Source: Todiramphus chloris collaris (lineage: Eukaryota > Chordata > Aves > Coraciiformes > Alcedinidae). Taken from it: 64,000 bases of DNA. The notes below the pieces were generated by a model. It did no database searches. It worked only from the letters and a program-made list of their open reading frames with translations, and was not told the origin of the DNA. Positions 43,607-55,000 of the stretch are shown in pieces (within the stretch, counting starts at the first letter, position 1; every line of letters starts with the position of its first letter). A program made the translations under genes and the position numbers. Where the stretch lies: NCBI GenBank assembly GCA_025345505.1, contig JANVCC010000018.1:39295242-39359241 (forward strand). The letters are read 5' to 3'.

Positions 43607-45109
43607 GCAGAGGCACCTAGAGAAGCCAAACCAGTAGCTGTGTAAACTTATATAAGTCTTCTGATGCTTGGTCAGAAGTACAGCACAGAGTGAGTTTCCT
43701 GGAAAATAGAACTGCCCAGAACCGTTCAGTAGCAGCACGAAGTTTTTGTGCACCCTCCAAGGATTTTCTGCAGGAAGTGAAATGGCCTTTCTGGGGCCAC
43801 TTGCACGCCTTGCAAGTGTTTGCTTAGCTCTAGGGGCAAGTGCATAGTAACCCACTAGCATGGGAACAGGGGCAGGAATGAACAGATTACAGCGACCACA
43901 CTGGCCATTTGTGTGTTAACTTCTTCTACAGGCCAAGCTGTAGGTTGTCATAGCTGTTTTTCTTAGAGCAGCAATAGAGCACACCAGCCAAGCACTAAAA
44001 CCAGTGTTACCTGGCCACGGAGAGATAGCGATGGACAGTCCCTCCATCTTTTGCAGAGAAACAGAATTTTTCCCAAGATCTTGGAAATACAGTTGTTAGT
44101 GGGTGGCGAGATTCCCATCTGTTTGAGACTGTATGTTTTCTCATATATATAAATATCCTTTAGTTTTGACCTAAGCAGGATCTAATTCCATATTTGCAAC
44201 ACTTTTCCTGTGGCAATTAAAGTATTTTTTTAATACATTTTATACATCTGATTGTATAAGACTCACCCCAATGAACAGCAAAACTCCCATGGAAGTCTGT
44301 AGGATCAGGTTTTTGCCTCCTATTCTTTGGGTACTCTCAGTCAAATGTTGCTCTTTGCCTGTGAGGCAGCTTCCAGGCTCTAATGGTTACTCTAATGGCT
44401 ATTGAGCATCCCCCAGCTTGGGAGCATTATTTACCTTTCCTGCCCCTCTGTCCTCTGTCTCAAGCTCTCAACAATATTGTCAGTTGGTGTGGCTGTTGTG
44501 TTTACTCTTTTCTATATTTCCCTTTGAAAAAGAAGCGAACTTGGAATTTAAGTCATCACAAACATGATTCTGACAATATGAAAACATCAATCTAATAAAC
44601 TGTATGTAGAACAAAAGTAAATTCAATTCAGAAAGCGAATGAGTGAAGTTTTGTGTCACTGGAGAAGCATTCTGCAAAAGCTGTGACAGGGATGAGCGAT
44701 ATTTATTTTATTTGTTCTTATGTTTTATAGTTTCTCAGCCTGCAATGCCAAAAAGGCCTATTAAGATCACCAAATCTGGACCCCTCCTGCATAAATAGAA
44801 TTTCACTCTGTAATTTCTATGTCAACTCTGATAATTTCTTTTTCTAAGATGTATTTTTTTTTTAGCAGCTTTGTGCCTCTTAATGGTTATTGATTTAAGC
44901 ATCCTCATCCTGCTCTTAAAAATGCTTTGTTTAGCAGAGGAAAAAGTACACTTTGTTTCTTGTCTGAACAAAATAAGCAGCTTTACTCAGCTTGGCATTT
45001 CTCTCCTTTCTCTATAACAAGAAACTTCTCCATAGCAGCTCAGGGCGTTTTGGGGAATATTCTTAATTGTTGGTGGAAAAACTCTATTGATTTCAGGTAA
45101 CAACTGGAG

Positions 45110-45127
45110 AAAAAAAAAAAAAAAAAA
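45110..45127. repeat. Poly-A tract (18 bases)
   Basis: A simple A18 run followed by GCC. No element with which it could be a tail is recognisable upstream. Confidence 0.9.
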
Positions 45128-46344
45128 GCCACTACAACAAAAGCAGGAGAGGAGAAACTGTGAATACCTGGTGTATGATTAGCAGATTCAGCAGCTTCAC
45201 TCACTTCTCTAATTGCTTATAGACTGAAGGACAGGTTGGTAGCAATCACTCACTTCTTCCAAAATAATTATATTGTCTATGTCAGCTTTGCTTATCCTCC
45301 CAAAACAGTTTGAAGAGCTGACTCCTTGAAATATTTATTCCTCAGTCAAAAAGATGGGAAAAAAAACCAGTGATAGTGGCATGGCATGAATTTTCAGAAG
45401 TGCATTTGAGGAACAAGCAGGATGAACTGGAAGCATTGGTCAGCTCCCAGAACTATGATAGCACTGGTATTTGTGAGACTTTGTGGACTAAGTCCTATGA
45501 GTGCTAGGATGGAGGGCTACACAATCTTCAGGAAGGACAGGCAGAGCAGGTGAGGTGGAGGTGTTGCACTTTATGTAAAGGAGAGGCGTGATTGCACAGC
45601 CCTTACAGTTAGTGATGATGTAGTAGAGAGTCTCTGGGTAAGGCTGCAGGAGATGGAAAACAAAGGAGATGTTGTAGTGGGTGTCTACTAATTGCCTGGC
45701 CAAGATGTAATCACTGATAAGTTATTTTATAGGCAATTAGGAGAAATTTCTGGAAATGGCCTTTGTTCTTATGAGAGATTTCAACTCCCCAGACGTCAAC
45801 TGGAAATATCATATCATACTGCTGTGATGAGCAAGTCTTGGACATTTTTGGGTTTGTAGGAGATAACTTCTTGTCACAGGTACTCAGTGAGCCAACTAGG
45901 AAAGATGTCCCCTTAAGCTTTCTATTTGTAACTAGAGAAGGAGTCACTAGGGTTGTGATGGCAGGTGGCTGTCTTGGTGATAGTCATCATGAAATAGTTG
46001 AGTTTAAAGTTTTCAGTGTCATGTAGTGACAGCAGAGATGATACACTAGACTTCAGGAGAGCAAACTTTAAGCTATTTGGGGATGTGTTCAGCAGAGTAC
46101 CTTGGAAATCTGCTTTTGAGGGCTTAGGAGTCCATGAGTCTGATCGGTCTTTAAGAACGACCTTTTAAAACCCCAGGAGCAGGCAATTTCACTGCATCCT
46201 AAGTCAAGTAAGTGGAGCAGGGAACCAGCTTGGCTGAACAGGGAACTCTCTGTGGAGCTCAAGAACAAAAAGAAATCTCTGGAAGTGAGGTCAGCCTTTG
46301 CAGAAAGATTACAGAGCTGTGGTTTGTATATGCAGGGAGCATAT

Positions 46345-46496
46345 ACAAGTGGAGTCTCCTTCTCTGGACATATTTAAAACACGCCTGGAGACGTTCCTAT
46401 GTGACCTGCTCTAGGTGGTCCTGCTCTGGCAGGGGGGTTGGACTACATGATCTTTTGAGGTCCCTTCCAACCCTTAACATTCTGTGATTCTGTGAA
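46345..46496 (+). mobile_element. CR1 3' fragment nested in an older CR1
   Basis: The 150-base insert begins about ACAAGTGGAGTCTCCTTCTC and runs through ACGCCTGGAGACGTTCCTAT, TGCTCTGGCAGGGGGGTTGG, and GAGGTCCCTTCCAACCCTTA to the terminal ATTCTGTGATTCTGTG. This is a complete CR1 3' end sitting in the middle of another CR1's coding region. The host text resumes at about 46500 (GAAACTGGCTGATG). It is in the same orientation as the host element and similar in type to the copy at 15258-15510. Confidence 0.9.
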
Positions 46497-47894
46497 AGCT
46501 CAGAGTTGAAACTGGCTGATGTTTCAGATAATAAGAAGGGCTTTTTAAAGTATGTTAATGATAAGAGGAGGTCTAAATAAAACATTGGACTGATACTTGT
46601 TGAACATGGTCATCTGACTAATAGTGATGAAGAGAAGCAGAGGCAAACAATGCATTTTTTGCCGCAATCAATAATAGTGATAGACCTTGGGCTGCCCAGT
46701 TCCCTGATTTGGAGGACGATTAATATGGGAACAGTGACTTTTCATTTGTGAACACTGAGGTTGTAAGGGACTAGCTGTATCAGCTGAATGTTCACAAGTC
46801 CATGGGGCCTGATGAGATTCATCCCAGAGTACTAAAGGAGCTAGTGGATGTTATGGCAGAAGCCCTTTCAATCATCTACCAAACGTCTTGGGAGTGTGAG
46901 GAAGTCCCTGCTGACTAGAAACTAGCCAGTGTTAATTCCAGTCTACTAAAAGGGTGTGAGGGAAGACACAGAGAACTACACACAGTCTAACCTCTGTTCT
47001 TGTAAAAATTGTGGAGAAGATCATACTGGGTGTTATTAAAAGGCATTTAAAGAAATTATTCTCATCATCACAGTCAACATGGGTTCACAAAGGGAGAGTC
47101 CCATTGAACTAATTTGATATCCTTCTGCAGTAAGGTCATCCACCTAGTGGATGAAGGGAAGGTGGTGGATGTAGTTGTAGACTGTAGTGAGGCTTTTTAT
47201 ACTATCCCTCCCACCATCCTTTTGGACAAATTGCTCAACTGTGGGATAAGTGGGTTCATGGTGTGTTGGGTGAAGACCTGTCTGAGCTCAAAGTGTTTTA
47301 GTGAAAGGGGCTACATGTGGCTGATGACTGGTCACCAGTGGTGTTCCTCAGGCATCAACTCAAGGGCCAGTTCTGTTCAATAAATTTATCTGTGATCTGC
47401 ATGCGAGAGTTGAATGCACCATTAGCATGTTTGCTGATGATACCAAACTGAAAGGTTCTGTTGACTCTCCTGAGGGACAGGAGGCCTTGCAGAAGGGTCT
47501 AGATAGATTAGAGCATTGGTCTATGATTACTGGAATGAAATTTAACAGGCAAAATAAATGATTCTGCATGTGGGGTGGAGTAACATCAGGCACAAGACTA
47601 AATTGGGAGAGGAGTGGCTGGAGAGCAGCCCTGGAGAAAGGGATCTAGGGGTGCTGGTTGACATCAGGCTCAACAAGAGTAAGCAGTGTGCACTGGCAGT
47701 TCAGAGGGCAAACTGTGTCCTGAGGTGCATCAAACACAGTATAACCAGCCAGTCAAAAGAAGTGATTATCCCTTTGTGTTCAGCGCTGGTGTGGCCTCAA
47801 CTTGAATAGTGCTTGCGGTTCTGGGCCCCACATTTTAAGAAGGATGTGAAGATCCTTGAATACATCCAGAGGAGGGCAAGAAAGGTGGTGCAAG

Positions 47895-47934
47895 GACTGG
47901 AAGGAATGTCCTATGAGGAATGTCCTATGAGGCT
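47895..47934. repeat. 15-bp tandem duplication inside the CR1 relic
   Basis: GGAATGTCCTATGAG occurs twice in immediate succession (from about 47903 and 47918) in the older CR1. A normal CR1 has one such ..LSYEERL.. segment, so this is a small post-insertion duplication. Confidence 0.8.
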
Positions 47935-48325
47935 AAGTACTTGGGCTTGTTTGATTTGGAGAAAAGGAGGTTGAGGGGTGTCCTTATTTCTCTCAACAGC
48001 TTCCTGAGGAGTGGACATGGAGAGGGAGGTGCTGATTTCTTTTCCCTGGTATCCAGTGACTGGACAAATGGGAATGGTTCCAAACTGTGCCAGGGGAGGT
48101 TTAGACTGGACAGTAAGAAACTTTTCTTTACTGAGAGGGTGGTGATACACTGCAACAGGCTTCCTAGAGAGATGGTCAATACCCCAAGCCTGTCAGTGTT
48201 TAAGAGGCATCTGGACAATGCCCGTAACAACATGCTCTCTTTCAGTCAGTCCTGATGTGGTCAGGCAATTGGACTAGATGGTTGTTGTAGGTCCCCTCTA
48301 ACAGAAATAGTCTATTCTATTCTAT

Positions 48326-49950
48326 TTGAATAAAGGTGGTTGGGAAGAGGCCATACAGGACTTCCTGAGGGAGGTAAGGAAAGGAGGGAGCAAGGGCTTT
48401 CCCATATGAACCGTGGGATTTGCCTAAGTAGCCACAAAGCATATGATGCTTCACTTTCAATGGCTTTTTAGAAGGTTTTATAAATGCTACAGTCACATTG
48501 TTCCTCTGAAGCATTGTATGCACCTGCAAGACATGACACACTTTGCATACACTGATAATGTCAGGAGTAGAAGTTAGGAAACATCCTTGCTAGAAAAGGC
48601 CCAGAACTGGTAGGACCAAGCTAATATTCTTCAGCAGTCTAAATATTTCAGGTCTGAGTTTTGCATTGATAATTTTTTCTGCTGCTGGCTCCTGTTCCCT
48701 TGTGGACTGGAGTCCCTCTGGCAAGAAAGTAGAAGAGGTGAGGAGGTCCACAGCTGTAGCTAAATAATCTGTAAAAGAATATATGGGATAGAAATGAGCG
48801 TGTACATTATGAATACTAGAGGTTTTTATAGTAATGTACATTTTCCAACAGTTCTTTATATTTCAACTCTTAGGTGGCATGATGTTCCAAACTAACCCTC
48901 TCTAGAGTTACAGCAAAAAAAAACAAACCAAAAAAACCCCAAACAACCAGAGGGACAGAAAAGTAAACAGTGTGTGTAGACAGCTGTAATAGTTATGCCG
49001 ACCTTTGATTTTACTTATTCAGTTACAAATGAGAAGAGAAATGAACAGAAGGGATAGCAGCTGGCATAAGGCACACCGTTACCCATTCTTCATTGCTTAT
49101 TTCACCATCTCCTGGGAAGGATGCAACAGGCTTGGCTGGACCTGATAAGGAGGAGTACTGCACAGTAAAAGAAGCTACAGTAAGTGCCAGCACTGCATTT
49201 GTGATTGGATATCGGTACATGCACTATCATATTATGAGGTGAATGCTATTTCTACCTAACAAACAACAGAGAGCAAGTGGTTGCTGGTAAAGGCATCTCA
49301 AATTCCAATAAATAAATTTGCAAATATTTGTTACACTTAGGATTTGATACAAATTATGTAAAGGATTTGATTCAAATGATGTCTCCATAGTGAGTATGAG
49401 TTTTTATTTCTCTAGAAGGGCCCAGTTAAGTCATAAACTACAAACTCTCAGTGTAAATGGCTTACAAATGGTATCACAACTTTAGGAATGAGGTCATTTG
49501 TTTTCATTCTGGGGCCATCTGTTGTTATTTCTAATATGTACTTCTTAGCTTTCACCTTTGATCTTTGCAGTTTCCAGGTTTTTAAACTTTTATAGGTCAT
49601 GATTATATGTTTTAGTGATGTCAGTGAAAGGATATTATCACTTTCATTGACTTAGAGGCAGCTTATTATTAGTTTACTATCCTGAGAATTGCAAATAAAT
49701 AAGCCAGTAAGTAAATATTATGGAGAGATGGTTGTGTCTCTATAGTTAGAGGCTGTGACTAACTCTGTGTCTCAAAGTTGATTATAACACGCTTCCTTAC
49801 GGGAAAGTTCACTAAAACCAAAGCAAGATGCCTAATAAATCACACATGAAATGTCTTGCAGGAGGCTAATTCATTGTGCAAGATTTGAGGATACTCAAAA
49901 CAGGGCTGAACTGGAGTGCAGCAGTGGTATTTTATCTCTTCATATACTCT

Positions 49951-49991
<41 letters not shown>

Positions 49992-50869
49992 GTGAACTGA
50001 ACCCTCAAAATTATTTTCTCGAGTAATGTCAAATTTATGCATGTAAACTACATCAGAATGAGTCACTCTTGCAGTAGTGACTCGGGCACAAAATAATTGG
50101 TGGGATAGCAGTTAGCACTCAATCTTTTCTTCTCTCTATCTGTCACTTCCCACACTTCATTAGAAACCAGTCATATTCCTGAAATGAAAAACATACTCCC
50201 CAGAAAAGGGCAAACCAAAAGAAAGTGGTGTTTATCTGTCTATCAACCTTTCATTGTTCTTTCTTAATCCCGGTCCTCACTAGAGCATACTTCAATATTC
50301 CTTTATCAGTAGTTTATGTTTTCATTCACATGACTGTGTAAACTTAATGCTTCAAATGCTCCTTTTTTTTGCCAAATAAGCTTCCTTTTAACCAAGCCTA
50401 GCCCAATCCAGACCTGCACAGAAAACCTGCAGCCTGCATGAACCTATGCTGAGAACATCTCCCTTTCTTCTCTGACCTCTGCCTGGGTCAAAACCAGTTT
50501 TAACTCACTCTATGATGCTTCAGGACTCCCCTCCTTAGATTGCTTCTCACCAGATCCCAACACAAGGAGTGAGGGAGTGAGTTTGGAAATCAGAGATACA
50601 CCAGGAGAGATTCTCCTGGTCAGCCGTACACAGCTGCAGTCCAGGTGTCTATATCTGCCTTAGCTGTATAGTCTACCTTTACAGGCATCGAGAAGAAACT
50701 GGAAGTTAGATGGTGCTGTTTATTTCATCTTAAAATAGATGAAAAAAAAATGAATCAGATGATGCATGTCTGAAGGATGCAACCTAAAAGCAGGTTGGGG
50801 TGACTGGCTTGGATGCACACAGCTGCTGTAGGTGTGACAGCTCCTATTAGTTCCTGGCCTATAAACACA
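48326..50869. other. Intergenic, nothing recognised except simple repeats
   Basis: Short chance frames only. It contains an A/C-rich run at 48915-48950 and a 37-base poly-T at 49954-49990. Confidence 0.7.
49954..49990. repeat. Poly-T tract (37 bases)
   Basis: An uninterrupted run of 37 T. Its left flank is CTCTCCA and its right flank GGTGAACTGA. No retrotransposon body is recognisable on either side, so it is listed as a simple repeat. Its length in the assembly is unreliable. Confidence 0.95.
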
Positions 50870-52020
50870 AAGGCCTGTGTCTCAAATCCTCCATCAATCA
50901 GAACAAAGCAGAAGGCACCATTTTGCTGTTATACCTCTGCCATGCCCCATTTTTGACCACTGTAAGCAGTTCTGCCCCTACATCAGAAAGGACATAGGGG
51001 AGCTAGAGGAGATGCAGGGAACAGTGAGTAGAATCACAGAATCACTCAGGTTGGAAAAGACCCTTGGGATCATCGTGTCCAACCATTAGCCCTACTCTAC
51101 ATGTTCACCCCTAGACCACATCCCCCAACACCACATCCAAGCGATGCTTAAACACATCCAAGGATGGGGACTCAACCACCTTCCTGGGCAGCCCATTCCA
51201 ATATTTCACTACCCTTTCCATGAAGAATTTTTTTCCTAGTGTCTAGTCTAAACCTACCTTGTTTCAGCTTGAGGCCGTTCCCTCTGGTTCTACCCCTAAT
51301 TACCTGAGAGAAGAGACCAGCACCAGCCTCTCTACAATGTCCTTTCAGGTAGTTGTAGAGAGTGATGAGGTCTCCCCTCCGCCTCCTCTTCCTCAAACTA
51401 AACAGGCCCAGCTCCTTCAAACGATCCTCATACCATCTATTCTCCAGTCCCTTGACCAGCTTTGTTGCCCTCCTCTGCACCCGCTCCAGCCCCTCGATAT
51501 CTCTCTTGTACTGAGATGCCCAAAACTGGACACAGTACTCGAGGTGAGGCCTCACCAGTGCTGAGTACAGGGGGACAATCACCTCCCTACTTCTGCTGGT
51601 CACACTATTTCTAATACACACTATTTCTAATAATTATTTCTAATAATGAATAGTGTGGGTCTGCTGTCTGACAAGGAGAGGTTAACAGATATGGAATACT
51701 TCAGCTGGAGAGGAAAAGGCTGAGGAGGGATATCACTGTGGTTTTCAAAATCATGAAGGAGCTATATAAAGTAAAGGCAGAACTGCTGCTATTCACTAAA
51801 CCTTGTGCTGTTGGATCCAGAGGACAGTATGAGAGACAGGAACGTAACCTCTGACATGCCTACAGCAACAGCAGTGGGTGCTGGGGGTACAAGAAAAAGA
51901 GACTGCAGAAAGCAGTGTGGCTTGTGGTCTGTCCTTTGCATTATCTCTCTTGTGGAAGTCAGACACATGAAACTGGGCTAGATGGATTACTGGTGAGACC
52001 CAGTGGTGCACATCTTAATG
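50870..52020 (+). mobile_element. Ancient L3-like CR1 LINE, split by a younger insertion
   Basis: Left part (50870-51020): broken frames give a HFAVIPLPCPIFDHCKQFCP then YIRKDIGELEEMQG segment, matching the RT-distal region of CR1 (Y..QFW.P...KDI..LE..Q). Right part (51655-52020): ERLTDMEYFSWRGKRLRRDI then TVVFKIMKELYK continues the same ORF. It is followed by a 3' end with CTGGGCTAGATGGATTACTG. The two halves are collinear and are separated exactly by the opposite-strand CR1 at 51028-51622. Confidence 0.75.
51028..51622 (-). mobile_element. Younger CR1 LINE, 5'-truncated, inserted in an older CR1
   Basis: Read on the minus strand, an uninterrupted 149-codon frame (51172-51621) gives the CR1 ORF2 C-terminus: [20 protein letters not shown], then [20 protein letters not shown], then [20 protein letters not shown]. 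The 3' UTR follows, down to the CR1 terminal text (AGAATCACAGAATCACTCAG on the plus strand at about 51031). The frame is open only because the copy is comparatively young; it lacks endonuclease and most of RT, so it is not functional. It is the best-preserved CR1 in the window. Confidence 0.95.
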
Positions 52021-55000
52021 TTACCATCAACTGACTGTATAAGAAATGAAGAGTAGCTGTGCTCCTGATTTCTCTTTCTCGAACAATTCATATTGCCTGG
52101 CATCAGTCACAGGCTGGGTACCCTGGAAGCAGCTACCTCTCATGTTAGGCTGACTTTCTGGAACTGCACAGGTCCACCAAGAGCTCTGTCTTTACTAGTG
52201 AGGTTTTGTTATCAGCCTGAATGACCTGGGAGAGAGCAAGTTCTGTTCTCCTAATGAAATCAATGAGAATTACGGGCACTGAGTGTATTCCAGCAGGTGT
52301 TCAGCATCCCACAAGGTCAGGCACTTGGTTAATAGACTGAAGCTGTATAAAATGGTGTATGCTATTAGCAGCCAGGGGAAAAATCAAAAGGTAGAAAAGG
52401 ACATTGGGCAGAGCTGTCAATTACATATTGGAACAAGAAAAAAGAGAAACTGTCTCTAGCACTTAGAGCAGAAGGGTTTAGACAAAGTAGGAAAACAAAG
52501 TGCTAATGTTTATTGCTGTCAGATTTATTCTGCCTTTCAGGATACTAAGTACTTTTAGTAATGAAAAAAATTCTGCAGCTTCTAATGTATTAAAGACTCA
52601 CCAGTGCAGTCACATTACTCAGTGATAATGAATCCTAACTGGCCTCCACGTCTGAACAGATTCAGACTTGGGTTATCCTTACATATTTAGGTAAAGTTGA
52701 CTTGATTTTGAATGTTTACCTGCAGAAAATAAGCAAGTCCTGAAAGTCCGGTCAGCTCAGGTCAAAACAACAGTCCATAAAGCTTTTGAAATAATTAAAG
52801 GAACATTATGGAGCCGGTAGCCTCCATTTGACCATTCACCACACCATTTATATTTGCTAAACTTAATTTATAGCATCTATACAAGCCTGTGTCTCATGGT
52901 AGTGTAATTAAATTCATAGAAGCTTGTCATACTTTTAACTTTGCAACTAGGTGTAGCACTCAATAAATAACACCAATCTCATACCACAAATTGACTCTAA
53001 TGCAAACAGATACAAAAATCAAGCCTGTTCAGAAGAGGCTATTAACTACATAATGGAAACAATAACTGAATTAGAATTGCTCAGCTAATCAGTACATGTT
53101 TTATTATCCCATTGCTTTTTCCTCCAAGTTCTAGGAGACCAAATCAGAGGTTAAATTACCAAGTTCAGTTTCATTTTTCTTTCACAAATGCTTCACCTCT
53201 GAAGGACTGTGAGGACCCAAGCCATGCCTCACAGTCTGGGGGAGGCTACATATCCTCTGTAGGTGGTGGTTGATAGAGTGCTGAGGAGCTCAGTATCTCA
53301 TAGCAGTTGTGGAATGCTGCCAGCAGTATTGTTGTATGAGAATCAATTGCATGAGAAATTCTGGCAATTAGTAACACAAACCCTGTGATACTGCTATAAT
53401 TGGTTTGGCAAGATATTAACTTTGGTAATTTCGTAGTTCCTTCATTAAAAGTGGCTGTGAAATGTGTCTACCTCTTCATCAGAACTGTAGTGGTGGGTTC
53501 TGGGTTACTCTGCTCTTCTCCTTCATCAGAGGAGATGTTTCCCAGACATCTCAAACCCTCTGAGCCAAGAATGATCTCCCCCAGATCTCTTTCATTTTAA
53601 CTCTTCACAGTACTCCTTGCATCACGCTGAGGTAATGTGGTTTTATAGTTTCTCAAGATCAGACAGGTATTCCTTTCTCACATTTGATTACTGAGCCTGA
53701 GAATACTTCAGGGCATGCAATATCTATTGCCCTAGCAGAATGGGGTTTTTTCACTTGTGCTGAGGCTGCTGGCTACTTCTGCAATAGGAAAAGGATGATA
53801 TTTTTTCAGTTTTCTAATCGTCTGATATTGCATTCTGGTATCAAAACTCCCCTGAAGTAATTGTTCATCCTTCTGATCCTAATTGCATTTATCAACTCAG
53901 TATGAAACCTATTGCTACCTGGAGCTTTGTCTTCCTTTATCCAAATATTTCCTTACAACTATTTTCATAATCTGCAAAAGCACCTAAAAAATATATCCTC
54001 ACAGGAGGCACTATTAGCATTCTTCTTAGCAAATACAGAGAAACAAAGTCATTGAGTTTTTATGTTACTTTCAAAATTACTGTTAATACGAAGGAATATT
54101 TTTCTCAGTGTACAAATCCCATGCAGCACTATAGGTTGTAAGATAAAAATTGTTTGTATATTATTAAGTTCATGCTGGTTTGAACTACAGAATCAGTTTG
54201 GTGATATTTTTTTCTTGGAAAATCAATTATATATGAAATTGTGTAGCAATTTAGTAACATAAACCCAGGTAATAATATAATTAAAAAGAAAATATTTACT
54301 TGCTGCACAGGGTATTTTGTATGCATCTTAATTATGTACCTTTGCTTGCTGACTTGTATTATTTTTATAACCTTTGGGTAGGTTTAGCATCAGGCAGATA
54401 GGAAAATAATAAAAACTGATACCATAGTTAGACTGTAGTTGTAATTTGAAAAATGATTGGTATCTATATCTTTGCTGCCAGTGGCACTGTGAATTAGGAA
54501 AATGGGTAGAAAAAATACTCCTCAGCATGTAATTCTTACATGAGATTGTGAGGAAGCATCCAACTGACCGTGTTTTAAGTATTTTGAACCAGATTGGTTT
54601 AGGTGGTGTAAATAGCTTAACTCTAGTGGAGTCAGATTCTTCATATAATATCTCTGCTCTGAGTCAGTCCTGAATTTGATCCTTTGTTTTTATTTTTCAT
54701 TTTAATAAAAAGGACTTTGGGAAATATTCTTCCCATATATCTTGCAACTGTAGACATGTACAGTAAGAGATTCCATTTTTCTTCTTTTATCAGAAGTAAT
54801 TTCTTTGGTCTCTGTATCAGAATGATTCTTTTTACACATCTTTTCGCTTGAGCTAGCTGTTTTATTAGGAGCTGAAGATGATGAAATCACCACAGTCATT
54901 CTCAGCATCACTGAAGTAAATGAGACAAGACTTAGCCAACTAGCCAAGCGAGGATCTCAGGCTGATATATCAATATTTGTCAAAGTATTTACAGACTTTT

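Larger units (their letters stand above)
41791..45399. other. Intergenic, nothing recognised except simple repeats
   Basis: Contains a GTATT/GTATC pentanucleotide run at 41812-41838, A-rich tracts near 42309-42332 and 43355-43378, a 44-bp tandem duplication at 43519-43606, an A18 tract at 45110-45127 and a possible ancient repeat motif at 44279-44317. Open frames are short and unrecognised. Confidence 0.7.
45400..48325 (+). mobile_element. Long CR1 LINE relic (endonuclease, RT, 3' end)
   Basis: The longest mobile element here, about 2.9 kb. Near 45415-45700 it matches the ORF2 endonuclease region (GGGVALYVKERHDCTALTVS-type translation, then VVVGVYY). From 46500 it follows the standard middle text (a block near 46680 reads GACCTTGGGCTGCCCAGTTC) and then the reverse transcriptase (KVVDVVVDCSEAF at about 47160). 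It ends in the [20 protein letters not shown] block (about 47938) and the 3' UTR. The terminus is TCTATTCTATTCTATT near 48325. Stops and frameshifts break ORF2 throughout, so it is dead. A younger CR1 is inserted at 46345-46496. The open frames at 47114-47383, 47558-47809 and 47920-48255 are pieces of this one ORF. Confidence 0.93.

Noticed and set aside
47114..48255. Three plus-strand frames (89, 83 and 111 codons) as separate genes
   Set aside because: They are frameshifted pieces of one CR1 ORF2 within the relic at 45400-48325.
51172..51621. 149-codon minus-strand open frame as a host gene
   Set aside because: The protein is the CR1 ORF2 reverse-transcriptase C-terminus, followed by a CR1 3' UTR; it is a 5'-truncated transposon copy.
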